Part shown: positions 18,602 to 27,735 of the stretch, piece by piece | Layout: every line of letters begins with the position of its first letter | How positions within the stretch are numbered: position 1 is the stretch's first letter | Origin: Asterionellopsis glacialis | Taxonomy: Eukaryota; Bacillariophyta; Plagiogrammaphyceae; Rhaphoneidales; Asterionellopsidaceae | Direction: 5' to 3' | NCBI GenBank assembly: GCA_014885115.2 | Contig: WKLE02000588.1 | Location: 1 to 27,735 of the forward strand | DNA: 27,735 nucleotides | Position numbers and translations under genes: made by a program | Notes under the pieces: generated by a model | The model's database searches: none | Told to the model about the DNA's origin: nothing | The model's input: the letters and a program-made list of their open reading frames with translations, nothing else

Positions 18602-20779
18602 TCAATCAAATCTATCTATTGTAAGATCTACAACGCTGCAAACAGTGTTAGTGCAAGCAGCACTTAAATTATCTTCTTCATTGTCTGACAGTGATAAATA
18701 GGGGTTTTCATCCAAATTTACCCTGCTGTCATTTTGCACTTGATGGTACGAAGATTCTCGTCGTTTAGATAATCTTCTTCGTTGACGACGATCTCTTCGA
18801 CGACGCCGTTTATAATTATCATCAACAATACTTGAATCATCCACAATGTCATCTCGGAATTCTTCGGCAGCATTATTGATCCTTGTATAATCACTATCTG
18901 TTTGCTGTGGCTCTCTGTATTCCATTGTATCATTGCCGTCAATATCACCATCGGCAGCTTGGCTTGCAATGATGGAGTTAGCCTTTCCTAGTATACTTGC
19001 TTCACTCCTTCTGACATAGGCTGAATGTGTTTCGCCATGACTATTTTGCACATCGGACCTATTGTTATCGTAATCATAGCCATTATTGGTGGTGGTGTTC
19101 TGAAACATAAAATTGTCAGATGATGGGGTACCTCTTAATGTACCGGAATATTTGGTGGATCGGGGTTTTCCAGAAGTGCCGTAAGTTCTTGGAGATATTT
19201 TTCTGTGCTTGTTACGTATGCGTTCTTTGCTTTTTGATGATCGTCTTACTTCGTTATCAGCCCTCCTATCAGCACCTCGAGAAGCTCTTCTCTCGTTATC
19301 ATTGACATTCTTGTCATAATCGTCAGCCCGGTGTTCATCAGTATATCGTTCAATCGGATTTTTAGGATGAATTAGTTGTGTTGTATCAAATTCCATGTTG
19401 CGTGAGCCGGCCGCGTGTCTGTAGCTGAACCCCTGTTCTATATCTACAATAATGTTATCATCCAAGTTAACATCATCAAATCTTTCATCGTACCTATTGT
19501 TTCCGATGATGTCATTGTCGAAAGTTGCTATTTCTTGTGGATATTGTTGTTGCTGCTGCTGGTGGTGGTGTTGCTTTATCTTTTGATGTTGCTGTTCATC
19601 TTCATAGTAATAATCACTTTTAGATTTCTTCTTTTTCTGAAAGATTTCTTCGGGTATGGTGTCGACCTCAATACCTTCCTCCTCCTTTGTATTTGGCTGG
19701 ATGACCTTTTGGCCTAGCGATAAGATACGCTGTAGTGTTCTTGACCTTGGTAATCCAGTGATATTTGCATTTGCTTCTTCTTTGATGGAATCTAGTGTAT
19801 CTGTAGCAACTGCTTTCTGAGAGTCTGTTTCAATGTCTTTAAAGAGATTCCCTGACTTCTCATCCAGTACCTGGTTCTTCTTGCTTTTATTTTTAGGGCT
19901 GGTAATTTTGTTACCTCTTGTTTGTTGTAAGAATTCATCATTCGTTTTCAAGTCTGTCCTAATTGTACTTTGTTGACTGCCACTCCTTTCGGTAGCTTTC
20001 GATTTAGTATCTGATTTTGATCTTGAAGTAGAAATATCGTCATCAGTGACTTTCAGAAATGCAGATGCCAGAATAAAAGCTGTTAACCACATGGCGCTGC
20101 CAGCAATGGCAACTAACCCTCCACTTCCCAACGTACATTCACTTTCTTGGCCGATATTATGGCAGATCGATGATCTTTTCACAAGAAATAGAATTAGCAT
20201 GGAAGCAAATAGCATAAAGTAAACACCCTTCAGTAATTGTACTTGAAGAATGCTTATTACAGGACGACATGATAATGATATAGAATAGCATAATACTGCC
20301 AACCCAAACATAAGCACCCAAACACCGATGAAGCGTGTAAATCTAAGAGTTCCATCAATGACAGTTTCCTGTTCTGAACCAGAGTATCTTGTACATGTGC
20401 CATCGTTCCATTCTGTATCTTCGTTGCCGTCGTTAGGCTTCAACCATGTGAAGATGCCTGCTCCCACAGAATTGTATTCGTAAATATTAGTAAAAACGTC
20501 ATCTTCCAAAATTTCCTTGTAGGTTACAATGACGAATGTACAACTTAATATGGAATAAAATGACGTGAAACATGCAATAAGAACAAACAATATCACCCCA
20601 GCTGTTGTATATCTTCCATGAGGAAATGTGCTATAGCGTCCATTAATTTGGCCGAAAAGATCGCAACAAAAGGCTTTTGTGAGTCGATCTGGGAAAAGAT
20701 ATCGGGGACACAGCGCAGAAAAAGGATAATCAACCCAACCAAACTCACAATAAATCCCGACATCTTCGAATAGAACTGT
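18602..20779 (-). CDS. Tetraspan-like membrane protein B with long charged tail, 5' end unresolved
   Basis: An uninterrupted frame of 725 codons runs from 20779 to the TAA at 18602, but it contains no ATG at its beginning, so the true start is missing. The visible protein begins with a Cys-rich segment (DVGIYCEFGWVDYPFSALC, FCCDLFG), then four helices. Between helices 1 and 2 is VGAGIFTWLKPND, and before helix 4 is CTLGSGGLVAIAGSAMW. These match the landmarks of the protein at 9242-10787. The remaining 500 residues are hydrophilic: basic and Ser-rich, then Gln/His runs, Asp/Asn stretches and an Arg-rich cluster (RRRRRDRRQRRR), ending acidic. An ATG in good context at 20840 starts a second frame that overlaps this one but differs by one base. 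Function unknown; probably a membrane protein with a large cytosolic tail. Confidence 0.72.
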   Translation of the reverse strand, partial: TVLFEDVGIYCEFGWVDYPFSALCPRYLFPDRLTKAFCCDLFGQINGRYSTFPHGRYTTAGVILFVLIACFTSFYSILSCTFVIVTYKEILEDDVFTNIYEYNSVGAGIFTWLKPNDGNEDTEWNDGTCTRYSGSEQETVIDGTLRFTRFIGVWVLMFGLAVLCYSISLSCRPVISILQVQLLKGVYFMLFASMLILFLVKRSSICHNIGQESECTLGSGGLVAIAGSAMWLTAFILASAFLKVTDDDISTSRSKSDTKSKATERSGSQQSTIRTDLKTNDEFLQQTRGNKITSPKNKSKKNQVLDEKSGNLFKDIETDSQKAVATDTLDSIKEEANANITGLPRSRTLQRILSLGQKVIQPNTKEEEGIEVDTIPEEIFQKKKKSKSDYYYEDEQQHQKIKQHHHQQQQQQYPQEIATFDNDIIGNNRYDERFDDVNLDDNIIVDIEQGFSYRHAAGSRNMEFDTTQLIHPKNPIERYTDEHRADDYDKNVNDNERRASRGADRRADNEVRRSSKSKERIRNKHRKISPRTYGTSGKPRSTKYSGTLRGTPSSDNFMFQNTTTNNGYDYDNNRSDVQNSHGETHSAYVRRSEASILGKANSIIASQAADGDIDGNDTMEYREPQQTDSDYTRINNAAEEFRDDIVDDSSIVDDNYKRRRRRDRRQRRRLSKRRESSYHQVQNDSRVNLDENPYLSLSDNEEDNLSAACTNTVCSVVDLTIDRFD

Positions 20780-20840
20780 TCACCGTCATCTGCCAAACGG
20801 AATTGCTCTGGTCGTCTGTAATGGTAGAAGCCGTCGTCAT

Positions 20841-22689
20841 GGTGGGAGTAATCTTGGTTGTTGCTTATCTTCCCTTGTGGACAATGGAGGCAAAATAGTC
20901 AGTCCGTATGAAGTATATGATGATGTGAATTCTGATTCGATTCATTTATATTAATTTAATGAAAATACTATTTTATTTATGAGATAAGAAAAAGTTGGCG
21001 AAGCCGTTATGATCACAACGGATGCTTTTCATTAAATAAATTGAAATAATTATCCAACGGCAGGATATTTTACAGTATAATCTTATTCATTTACATATAC
21101 TATTAAAATGAACAAATAAGCGAATGGGCGAGCCAAATCCAACAGACTCTATTAGCTAATACAGTATCAGTACTCCCTCTACGAGATAGATTTAAGAAGT
21201 CCTACACGGGTACAATTTCTCCATTTTTCAACAAATTCGATGTGTTACTGTAGTATTTTTTTATATTTGTCCACTGCTGCATGCAGTTTGTCCAACCAAG
21301 CTGGGTAATAAAATAGTATTATGACATCACTTTTGTGGTGATTAGACTAGCAAGGGTAGATCCTACCACTGCATTTGTCTTGCACCTGATGCCTATCTTT
21401 GAAACTCAACTATTAGATGAACTGGATACAGCTACTTCAACTACTATACTTTGTACTTCTGAGTCGCCTTTTCCATGGATGTCAACTTGCAAAAGGATTT
21501 TGAGTCATATTTCTACAACATGGTAGGTGTAAATATTGTTGAAACCACTAATGCAATGGATGGTCATCCAAATGATGATCGAGTTTTTTTACTGTGGGGA
21601 TTTGTAACTATCAACATTCAAAAATTAAACAAATACACAGTTTGCATGTAGAAATATTAGTTTGGCCCTGTTACCTGTACCAATATGCTATCTTTTCTCT
21701 GCAACACAGCAAAAGAGTTTGAAAAGTAGTGCATATAGCTTTGTGTTTGTTCCTTCGGATTATTTCTTGGCGGTTTCCAATTTCCTTGTACTCTGTTCTG
21801 ACCTTGACAATACAGCATGATACCCCTTCAAGGCTTGTTATTGTTGCAAATTGAATGGATTGGATTTACAGTTACAGGTACATAACAGTAGTCCTACAAA
21901 CTGATAGATGAGGAGTGAAATGGTATTTCTAGAGAGGACCCTAAAAGTTGACAAATCATCATACCTAAGAATAGATTCTAGTACCATTTACCAGTTGTAC
22001 ATAATACTCTAGTCCTGCCTTTTGTCCCAAATACTTCAGTCTAGAGAGCCCTACCAGAAAAGGTAGTTTAGTCAATGCAGTTAGTACCAGCAGTAGCCAA
22101 GCTAAAGTTTTTATGCATAGAAGTAGATTTTACCCATATTAGTTTTATTTGAGAGAAAGTTATTTTTTGTATTAATTTTGATTTTCTTAAATATATAATG
22201 CTGTTGTTAAAATAGCCTCTGATTTCTTTTTTTTTTAATTGAAAATTGAAAATGATGCATATCAAAAATTGATTTAGGTGGTGTGTGAACAAACAGCTTT
22301 TCAAAGAGCCGAAAAAAAACTGAAAATGTTGCACTTCCGGGTGACATACCGGTAGTCGAATGGCCTTACGAGGCTGTAAACGTAGTATTAAAAAATCGTA
22401 TGTGTTTTAGTAGCTGTTTCAGCAAAGGGCCTACCAGGTACTGTACCTGGTACTGGCAAAAACATTGACACACTCCAATATCGAAGAGCGTGTCCAACAC
22501 AAAAGCAATACAGTAAGCCCCGTCTAATGTTGTGATGTGAGCTGTGAGCTGTGACACAAGATTTTTTGCCGGTGAAGATAAAGAATCGTCAAACATCAGC
22601 ATCATTAGTAATCATCGACAAGTACAATCATTGAAGGGACAGCGCGAAAGGCAAAATAGCACTTGACGTGCGTACATAATATAGATATT
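20841..22689. other. 1.85 kb intergenic region between divergent genes
   Basis: AT-rich, with no secure gene. A plus-strand ATG frame at 21475-21651 (58 codons, MDVNLQKDFESYFYNM, then TTNAMDGHPNDDRVFLLWGF) reads like protein but matches nothing I know; it may be a transposon or gene relic. Near the right end TACCAGGTAC (22432-22441) and GTACCTGGTAC (22443-22453) lie side by side, and TGACGTG occurs at 22664-22670 just before the F-box gene. Confidence 0.45.
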
Positions 22690-24789
22690 ATGGCATCGTG
22701 TTTGTCAGAGTTGTCACCAGATAATTTGGTTACAACACCTACAGCGGACATCTTAGACATCCCTTCATCTGTGATCGCATATACAATTTGTCCATATTTA
22801 TCATCACATGATTTGTTGTCCTGGAGATCGACATGTTCTTTCATGCTTTCAATTATTTCGGGAGATGATCAAAGTCATCAAACAGAAGAGCACAATACTT
22901 CCTCCGCGGTGTCCTCCACCACAGCCGATGGAACTATTACGTATTCTAATGATATTTGGAAAGTCGCCCTGAAACGTGATTTTAAACTTGATACAGAGCT
23001 ATATGGATACCAAACCTTGCGGTTGAAACCATTGAAACAACCAAAAAAAGAAGACGAAGGAGAAACTGTATCTGTGCTTGGATATAAAGCTCAGGATTCA
23101 ATCATGATGGCATCATCAGCTTTTGATTCGTGGAAATATTGGAAAAAAGCAAGTTATATTTTCTATGATAGTGATAGAAGCACCGAAACATATTTTTCAC
23201 TTCATCTCCACGCACCATGTAAGTTGATACATTCTTGTTATTTTGCCCATTGCTGCCATTTTGCCTCTCTGTTGTCTACATAAACGTACACGTTGCCTTT
23301 TTTCGCATAAACTCAACATGTTTGTTCATAATATGAATTGATGATAGATTATATCCGTGCTGCCAAACTTTGGTCAAAAATTGAAAATTGGATGGAATGC
23401 TCCAAATGTTCTCAAGATGTCGGAAGACGAATAAAGCATACTTTACAAAAAGGTATATCCCATCGCAAATTTTGGAACATTAACATGAACAGCGCAGTTC
23501 ATATTTCTTCAGGATCTCAAGCCATCGAAGCTATCTATGCCTTTTATGGTGGACAAGATATTATACCACCTGCTCTTTCTGGTCATGACGAAGAGGGTTT
23601 CCTTAACTATATGTTTAGTGGATTGTTGGGTGGATACGAGGCTTACAATATGCATTCTTGTACATATTTTATTTTGCCTCAACTAATCTTGACATGCAAA
23701 AATTATACCGATTCTGAAGCTGAGTTGGACGTTGTAGAAGAATGTGAAAAAATCAGAATAGCATCATGCAGTCATCATCAATCACCAGTACAACCTGATT
23801 ATAAGAATTTCTTTGTAGATTGTATATCAGGTGCTGTATTCGTAGATTGTGGTCCACAACTCCGAATGCACACCGAACATTCTTACCCTATTGTTGATCG
23901 TGGTTTAGATTCTGCATTGCTATGGTTCGAAGAATATGCTACGCGTTTACAAGAAGGTACTATTGGTATGTTCAATGATTTTGTGTTTATTTCATATTGG
24001 ACTTTACTCAAATTTTTATACAGGATGCAAACTACAAATTGTAATAGCTTACGTTCCTTCTTTTTTTATATTTTCTGCCCTTCACTCTCGTGTCAAGGAG
24101 TGGCTCCTATAAGGCCTTTGTCGATGCAGTCCAATGGTCGCCCTCGAGCCATTCCATACACTATTGTTTTGTACCCGCAATTCACAGCACAGTCGAACCG
24201 CAGAGGCAGTACCGGTATGATTCCAATGGCAAGTCGTGCTGTGACAAAAGGTGTCGAAGTAGTTGCATCTGCAGTCTTTACACCAAATTTGGTTCTTACA
24301 AACGGAATTGGCTTTGTATACAGCATACGCATTCGTTTATTGTCTTGTACAGAAGAGGGATACATGTCACCTACTGAACGTGGTTTTGACCATTGCCAAC
24401 TTGTTTCACGTCATTGGAGAATTCGGAATGATACTACTGGTGAAGTTGATCGTGTAGATGGTGGTGGTGTTATTGGGATGTATCCTATTTTGGTAGATGG
24501 GGGGTATTGGGAAGACGGACAGCGTTTTCATGGCACTTTTATGTACCAAAGCTGTAGCAACTCTATGAAACTTGGATCTTTCCAAGGACATTTGATGTTT
24601 GTTCCAGTAACTTTGAGTTCCTCAAATATCAATGGTGGAAGCGAGAGTGCTCGAGATGGTACACTATTTACGCGACAGCCACAATCGATATCATCCATCC
24701 CACCTCTTGTTGAACAACATCAAGACCGTGCATTTGATGTGGAGGTAGCACCTTTCATCTTGGATTCGGAACCAAAGTTTTTGTACTAG
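22690..24789 (+). CDS. F-box / SUKH / ApaG-domain protein (FBXO3 type), three exons
   Basis: Exons are 22690-23218, 23348-23965 and 24098-24789, giving 612 residues. Intron 1 (129 nt, GTAAGT...GATAG) splits a codon T|AT. Intron 2 (132 nt, GTATGT...TCAAG after a long pyrimidine tract) splits G|GA. Domains: an F-box at about 20-60 (ILDIPSSVIAYTICPYLSSHDLLSWRS), a link with IWKVALKRDF, a SMI1/KNR4 (SUKH) domain in exon 2 (AIEAIYAFYGGQDIIPPAL, NYMFSGLLGGY), and a C-terminal ApaG domain (FVYSIRIRL, CQLVSRHWRIRN, GGGVIGMYPIL, GSFQGHLMF). This order is that of FBXO3, a substrate receptor of SCF ubiquitin ligases. A role in ubiquitin targeting is therefore expected; the substrates are unknown. Intron 2 is a multiple of three and contains no in-frame stop, so a retained-intron form would still be translated. 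Confidence 0.85.
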
Positions 24790-25105
24790 CTTTAACATCA
24801 CGACTTTGTTTTGTGACAGTTCCGTGGACGATCAAACATCTATGCGCAGAAAAGGAAAAGCCTAAAGAAGGCTTAGTCGTCTTGAGTTGAATTCTTATTA
24901 CCGGTGAACAGAATCAATATGCCGCATTTTCTGAAGAGATAACAAATTTATGCTAGATTCGGCAATGAACTCGTCACAATGTCATTTTTAGTTTAAGTTC
25001 TAACTGTTTCGAAGTGGAATTCATGTTAATTAACAAATGTTTTAAAATTTATAAAATGCGCTCTATAATTGGACCATCCGATTTTTATTCACATACGTAG
25101 CAGCA
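24790..25105. other. Intergenic between convergent genes
   Basis: No gene seen. AT-rich 3' flanks of the F-box gene (+) and the decayed LRR gene (-). Confidence 0.4.
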
Positions 25106-26963
25106 TTAATTGCAGTTTTTCGTTCGCTTGGCGCAATACATTTGAAGACATCTGTTCTCTGACACAAAAACCTTAGGAATAACACCTGTTACATCCGTTT
25201 CTGTAAAATCAAAAAACACTCTGGTAAAAAATATTGTGATCATACAGCTGGTGTGAGACATGCACGGCAAATGATGTTCTTTACGGTCACGCGCGCAAAC
25301 TTACCGAAAGTGTCCATGGAGCATATTTCTGTGGGAAGGGATGATTCCAATGAGTTATCAGACAAGATTAAAGCTTCATATTTCGCAGCTTAAGAATTCG
25401 GGAGTCAAATGTGAACATTCATGCTAACTCAAAAAGGAAGAAAATACTTACTACTTAGTTTCAATAGCCCAATTTCACTTGAAATGCTTCCAGTAATTTG
25501 GTTATAAATTAATCGTAAATCATTTAGCAACAACAGCACAATATCGCTAGGAATACTTCCCGTGATCTCGTTGTAATTTAAATATAATGCTTCTGGATCG
25601 TTTTACAATGAAGGAAACAAAAAAAGTCAAAAGTTTGAATAACACAAGACTCTGGGTTGTACCAAATAATAGTAAGAAATCAAGGATTTTGTTGCTTACC
25701 ATTATGCGAGAATCCATTTATCAATTTAGGGGTATTGCCAGAGAATGTAGCCTCCGACGAACTGAGAAGATCTAAAAAGAAAAAAGATGAAGAAACCACA
25801 GATAGCTTTGATAGGTTAAATCGATATTTTCTTACTCCCTCGGATTAAACACGAAAAATGAGAAAAACGAAAGGGAAAAAACTTTCACAACGAAGTGCTA
25901 CTGTTCAAAAGATTGGATAAAACTGTGCCAATATTACCGAATGATTTCACCCCTAGATCCAAATAACCTAACAAAAAGATAGTGCAGCAGAAATTTTAAA
26001 AAGTGTGTTAGAAATTGACAATAAAAAAGAGTCTTCATGAAACACAATGTAGCTTTTATAGAAAACTTACGAAGTTTTCATAAATTGGTAATTGACGAAT
26101 CAATACTTCCTGTGAAGGAATTTTTGTATAATTCAAGATATTCTGATACAGAAACTGCAAGAAAATATGATGCAATGATCATAAAATGGTGGAAAGAAAA
26201 GTATGTAAAAAGATAAAGGTAGAGTGAGAACTATATAAAACAAGTAACGGAATAGAACTCACCTAGATGTTGCAACTGGAAGATACTGGAGGGCAGTGTT
26301 CCACTCTTGAACGAGTTTTTTCCTAGGTTCAAGTACACTGACAATATACACATCAGATCAATTTTAGATTTTACTTGACAAGTAGGTGATAATGGAAGAC
26401 CTACACGCACAGTAGACATATGTGACTCACTGAGGTTTGACAGACTGGAAGTCTACGAATCAATGCTGAATTATAATGCAAGTCGAGAGAAGCTAAGTTG
26501 GAAGAACGACGAGACAACTAACGCAGTTAAGTCAAGGTGATCTCTAATCTTACGATTTCAAAGAAAGAAGACGCCAGGAACACCATTTACGCACTTAGCT
26601 TTTTTTTCCAGTCCAAAGAGACTTGAAGGAATGACTCCATTTTTCTCCAATGTAAGCGTGTCTAGAATTGACAAAGCAACAGAAAATCTTTTGTTAGACG
26701 ACCGGCGCTCTGGAGTGAGAATGAAGAAACATATACAACAAGTCATTTGCACTTACCAAGAGATGACAGTACACCTAATTCCAATGGTAGCGTACCCACA
26801 TTATGATCGATATGACTTTGCCGTTGTTACACTTTGTGTATTCCCACATACACTCATCGACCTTACCATCTATCCAGTTTTGGCTTGACTTCCATAAGTC
26901 GCCATTCGTTGAATAGTACAAGACTGACAAATCAAATCGCTGGATGCGCTTTTCATTATTTCC
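25106..26963 (-). pseudogene. Decayed leucine-rich-repeat gene with one-LRR exons
   Basis: Read on the minus strand, at least ten exons can be placed: 26963-26757 (LRR cap, RFDLSVLYYSTNGDLW, CMWEYTKC), 26661-26595, 26492-26431, 26337-26263 (NSFKSGTLPSSIFQL), 26142-26071, 25967 to about 25890, 25771-25700, 25592-25452 (two LRRs), 25373-25305 (DNSLESSLPTEICSM) and 25200-25106 (VTGVIPKVF, then stop). The well-preserved exons are 69-75 nt (or 141) and all introns are phase 1, so neighbouring exons join in frame. Lesions: a frame change inside the first exon just before GTLPLELG, lengths of 67 and 62 nt in exons 2 and 3, an in-frame TGA at 26080-26078 in exon 5, and a non-consensus donor (GTTGTG) in exon 6. 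The last four exons still join cleanly. No membrane helix or kinase found. Confidence 0.72.
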
Positions 26964-27735
26964 TTACAAAGTAACTGCAATTTGTCCTCTTCCACTGGCC
27001 ACTTTTCAAGTTACAAACCTATCTAAAAGTTGATGAACTTTGCAAAACGCATGGTCCGCAAGTTCATCGATGCACAGCGCAAAATATGATTTTCCCATTT
27101 GCGGAAAAATCACTCCCAAAAGTATGCCTTCTTAAAGGAAACGCGTGTCAAATGGCCGCATTTCTTAAATGGCCGACTACTCTAGGGACAGGGTCCTCTG
27201 ATAAAAAGACGTCCACAAGTGAGTTAGTTCGCGTCTCGAATCGGTTTAGCACTTCTTGATAAGTTTCATAAATTTTAATGACACAAATGCCCTTTGTAAA
27301 CAATGAAAATGGAAGGAAGGAAATAGAGAGCATCAAAATTGACGGTTCAAAGAAGTTGGAGTGGTCACCATGGGTTTCTATCAATTTCAGCAGTACAACA
27401 ATTGAAATGGTCCTCATGATAAATGCTAAATGGCTTGGAAATTTTGATAATCCTGTAATGCAAGTGCGAAAGCGGATGCATTCCACAATATAACAACAGA
27501 TTAAAAATATTATATCTTCCACAAAAATAGAGAATTAGAATGTAAAACGATCTGTATGATTCTATATATCTCCCTTCCCTGGCTTTCTAGCTTTGGAGAA
27601 CTATAGCTTTTGTGATGGATAGCTATAATTCTCTAGCTCTATTTTTTGTCTTTATTGTCCGCTTCCTTTGGACTTAATGCTATTCGTACCAGAAGATGAA
27701 ACAGACATGTCCTTTTCCGGAATCTTCCCGATGAC
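26964..27735. other. 3' end of window, no secure gene
   Basis: A minus-strand frame (27522-27148, 124 codons) has two hydrophobic stretches, but its first ATG is 35 codons in and it resembles nothing I know. It may simply be open by chance, or be an upstream exon of the decayed LRR gene. An inverted repeat lies at 27596-27608 and 27621-27633 (12 of 13 paired, 12-nt loop), extended by CTAG on both sides. Confidence 0.35.

Noticed and set aside
20687..20746. A 60-nt GTGAGT...TTTTCCCAG candidate intron at the 5' end of tetraspan-like protein B
   Set aside because: Its sites look good, but its length is a multiple of three, so it does not resolve the frame conflict, and it would delete the conserved-looking segment GWVDYPFSALCPRYLF.
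22366..22605. Minus-strand 79-codon ATG frame divergent to the F-box gene
   Set aside because: It reads across the tandem palindromes and has no domain; more likely promoter DNA.
27148..27522. Minus-strand 124-codon frame with hydrophobic stretches
   Set aside because: It begins without an ATG, the first one is 35 codons in, and nothing links it to a family or firmly to the decayed LRR gene.

Overview
The window looks like nuclear DNA of a photosynthetic stramenopile, most likely a diatom. It is AT-rich, genes lie on both strands, and the introns are short (about 100-135 nt) with GTAAGT-type donors. The gene content fits too: a heat-shock-factor gene of the kind expanded in diatoms, a diatom-style single-pass leucine-rich-repeat protein, and an N-terminal plastid presequence with an ASAFAP-like Ala/Phe cleavage site. 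There is no operon structure, and I saw no phage or insertion sequence, CRISPR array, tRNA or rRNA.

Layout from left to right: about 950 bases without a gene; a two-exon HSF transcription factor (-); a promoter region with three cAMP-response-like elements; a four-helix membrane protein with a coiled coil (-); a GT34-like Golgi glycosyltransferase (+); a two-exon LRR membrane protein (-); tetraspan-like protein A (-); a 1.5 kb gap; a two-exon glycine-cleavage H-protein-like gene (+); an unidentified coding-like segment (-); a probable kinetochore Spc24 (+); an ER-type prolyl 4-hydroxylase (-); a weak coding relic; tetraspan-like protein B (-), a paralogue of A; a 1.85 kb gap; a three-exon F-box/SUKH/ApaG protein of FBXO3 type (+); and a decayed LRR gene (-) built from one-LRR exons. 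Gene models were rebuilt by joining open frames at GT/AG sites that keep phase, so spliced starts and ends are inferences.

Most of these genes do unrelated housekeeping or accessory jobs: transcription, secretory-pathway glycosylation and hydroxylation, mitosis, ubiquitin targeting. The notable points are these. (1) The H-protein-like gene has lost the lipoyl-accepting lysine (Ile110) while the rest of the fold is conserved, and it carries a plastid-type presequence. (2) A palindromic 11-mer, GTACCWGGTAC, recurs in intergenic DNA, often near TGACGT elements. (3) The decayed LRR gene has nearly uniform phase-1 exons of about 72 nt, one LRR each. (4) Two paralogous tetraspan proteins have very different tails, and the 5' end of B cannot be read in one frame.
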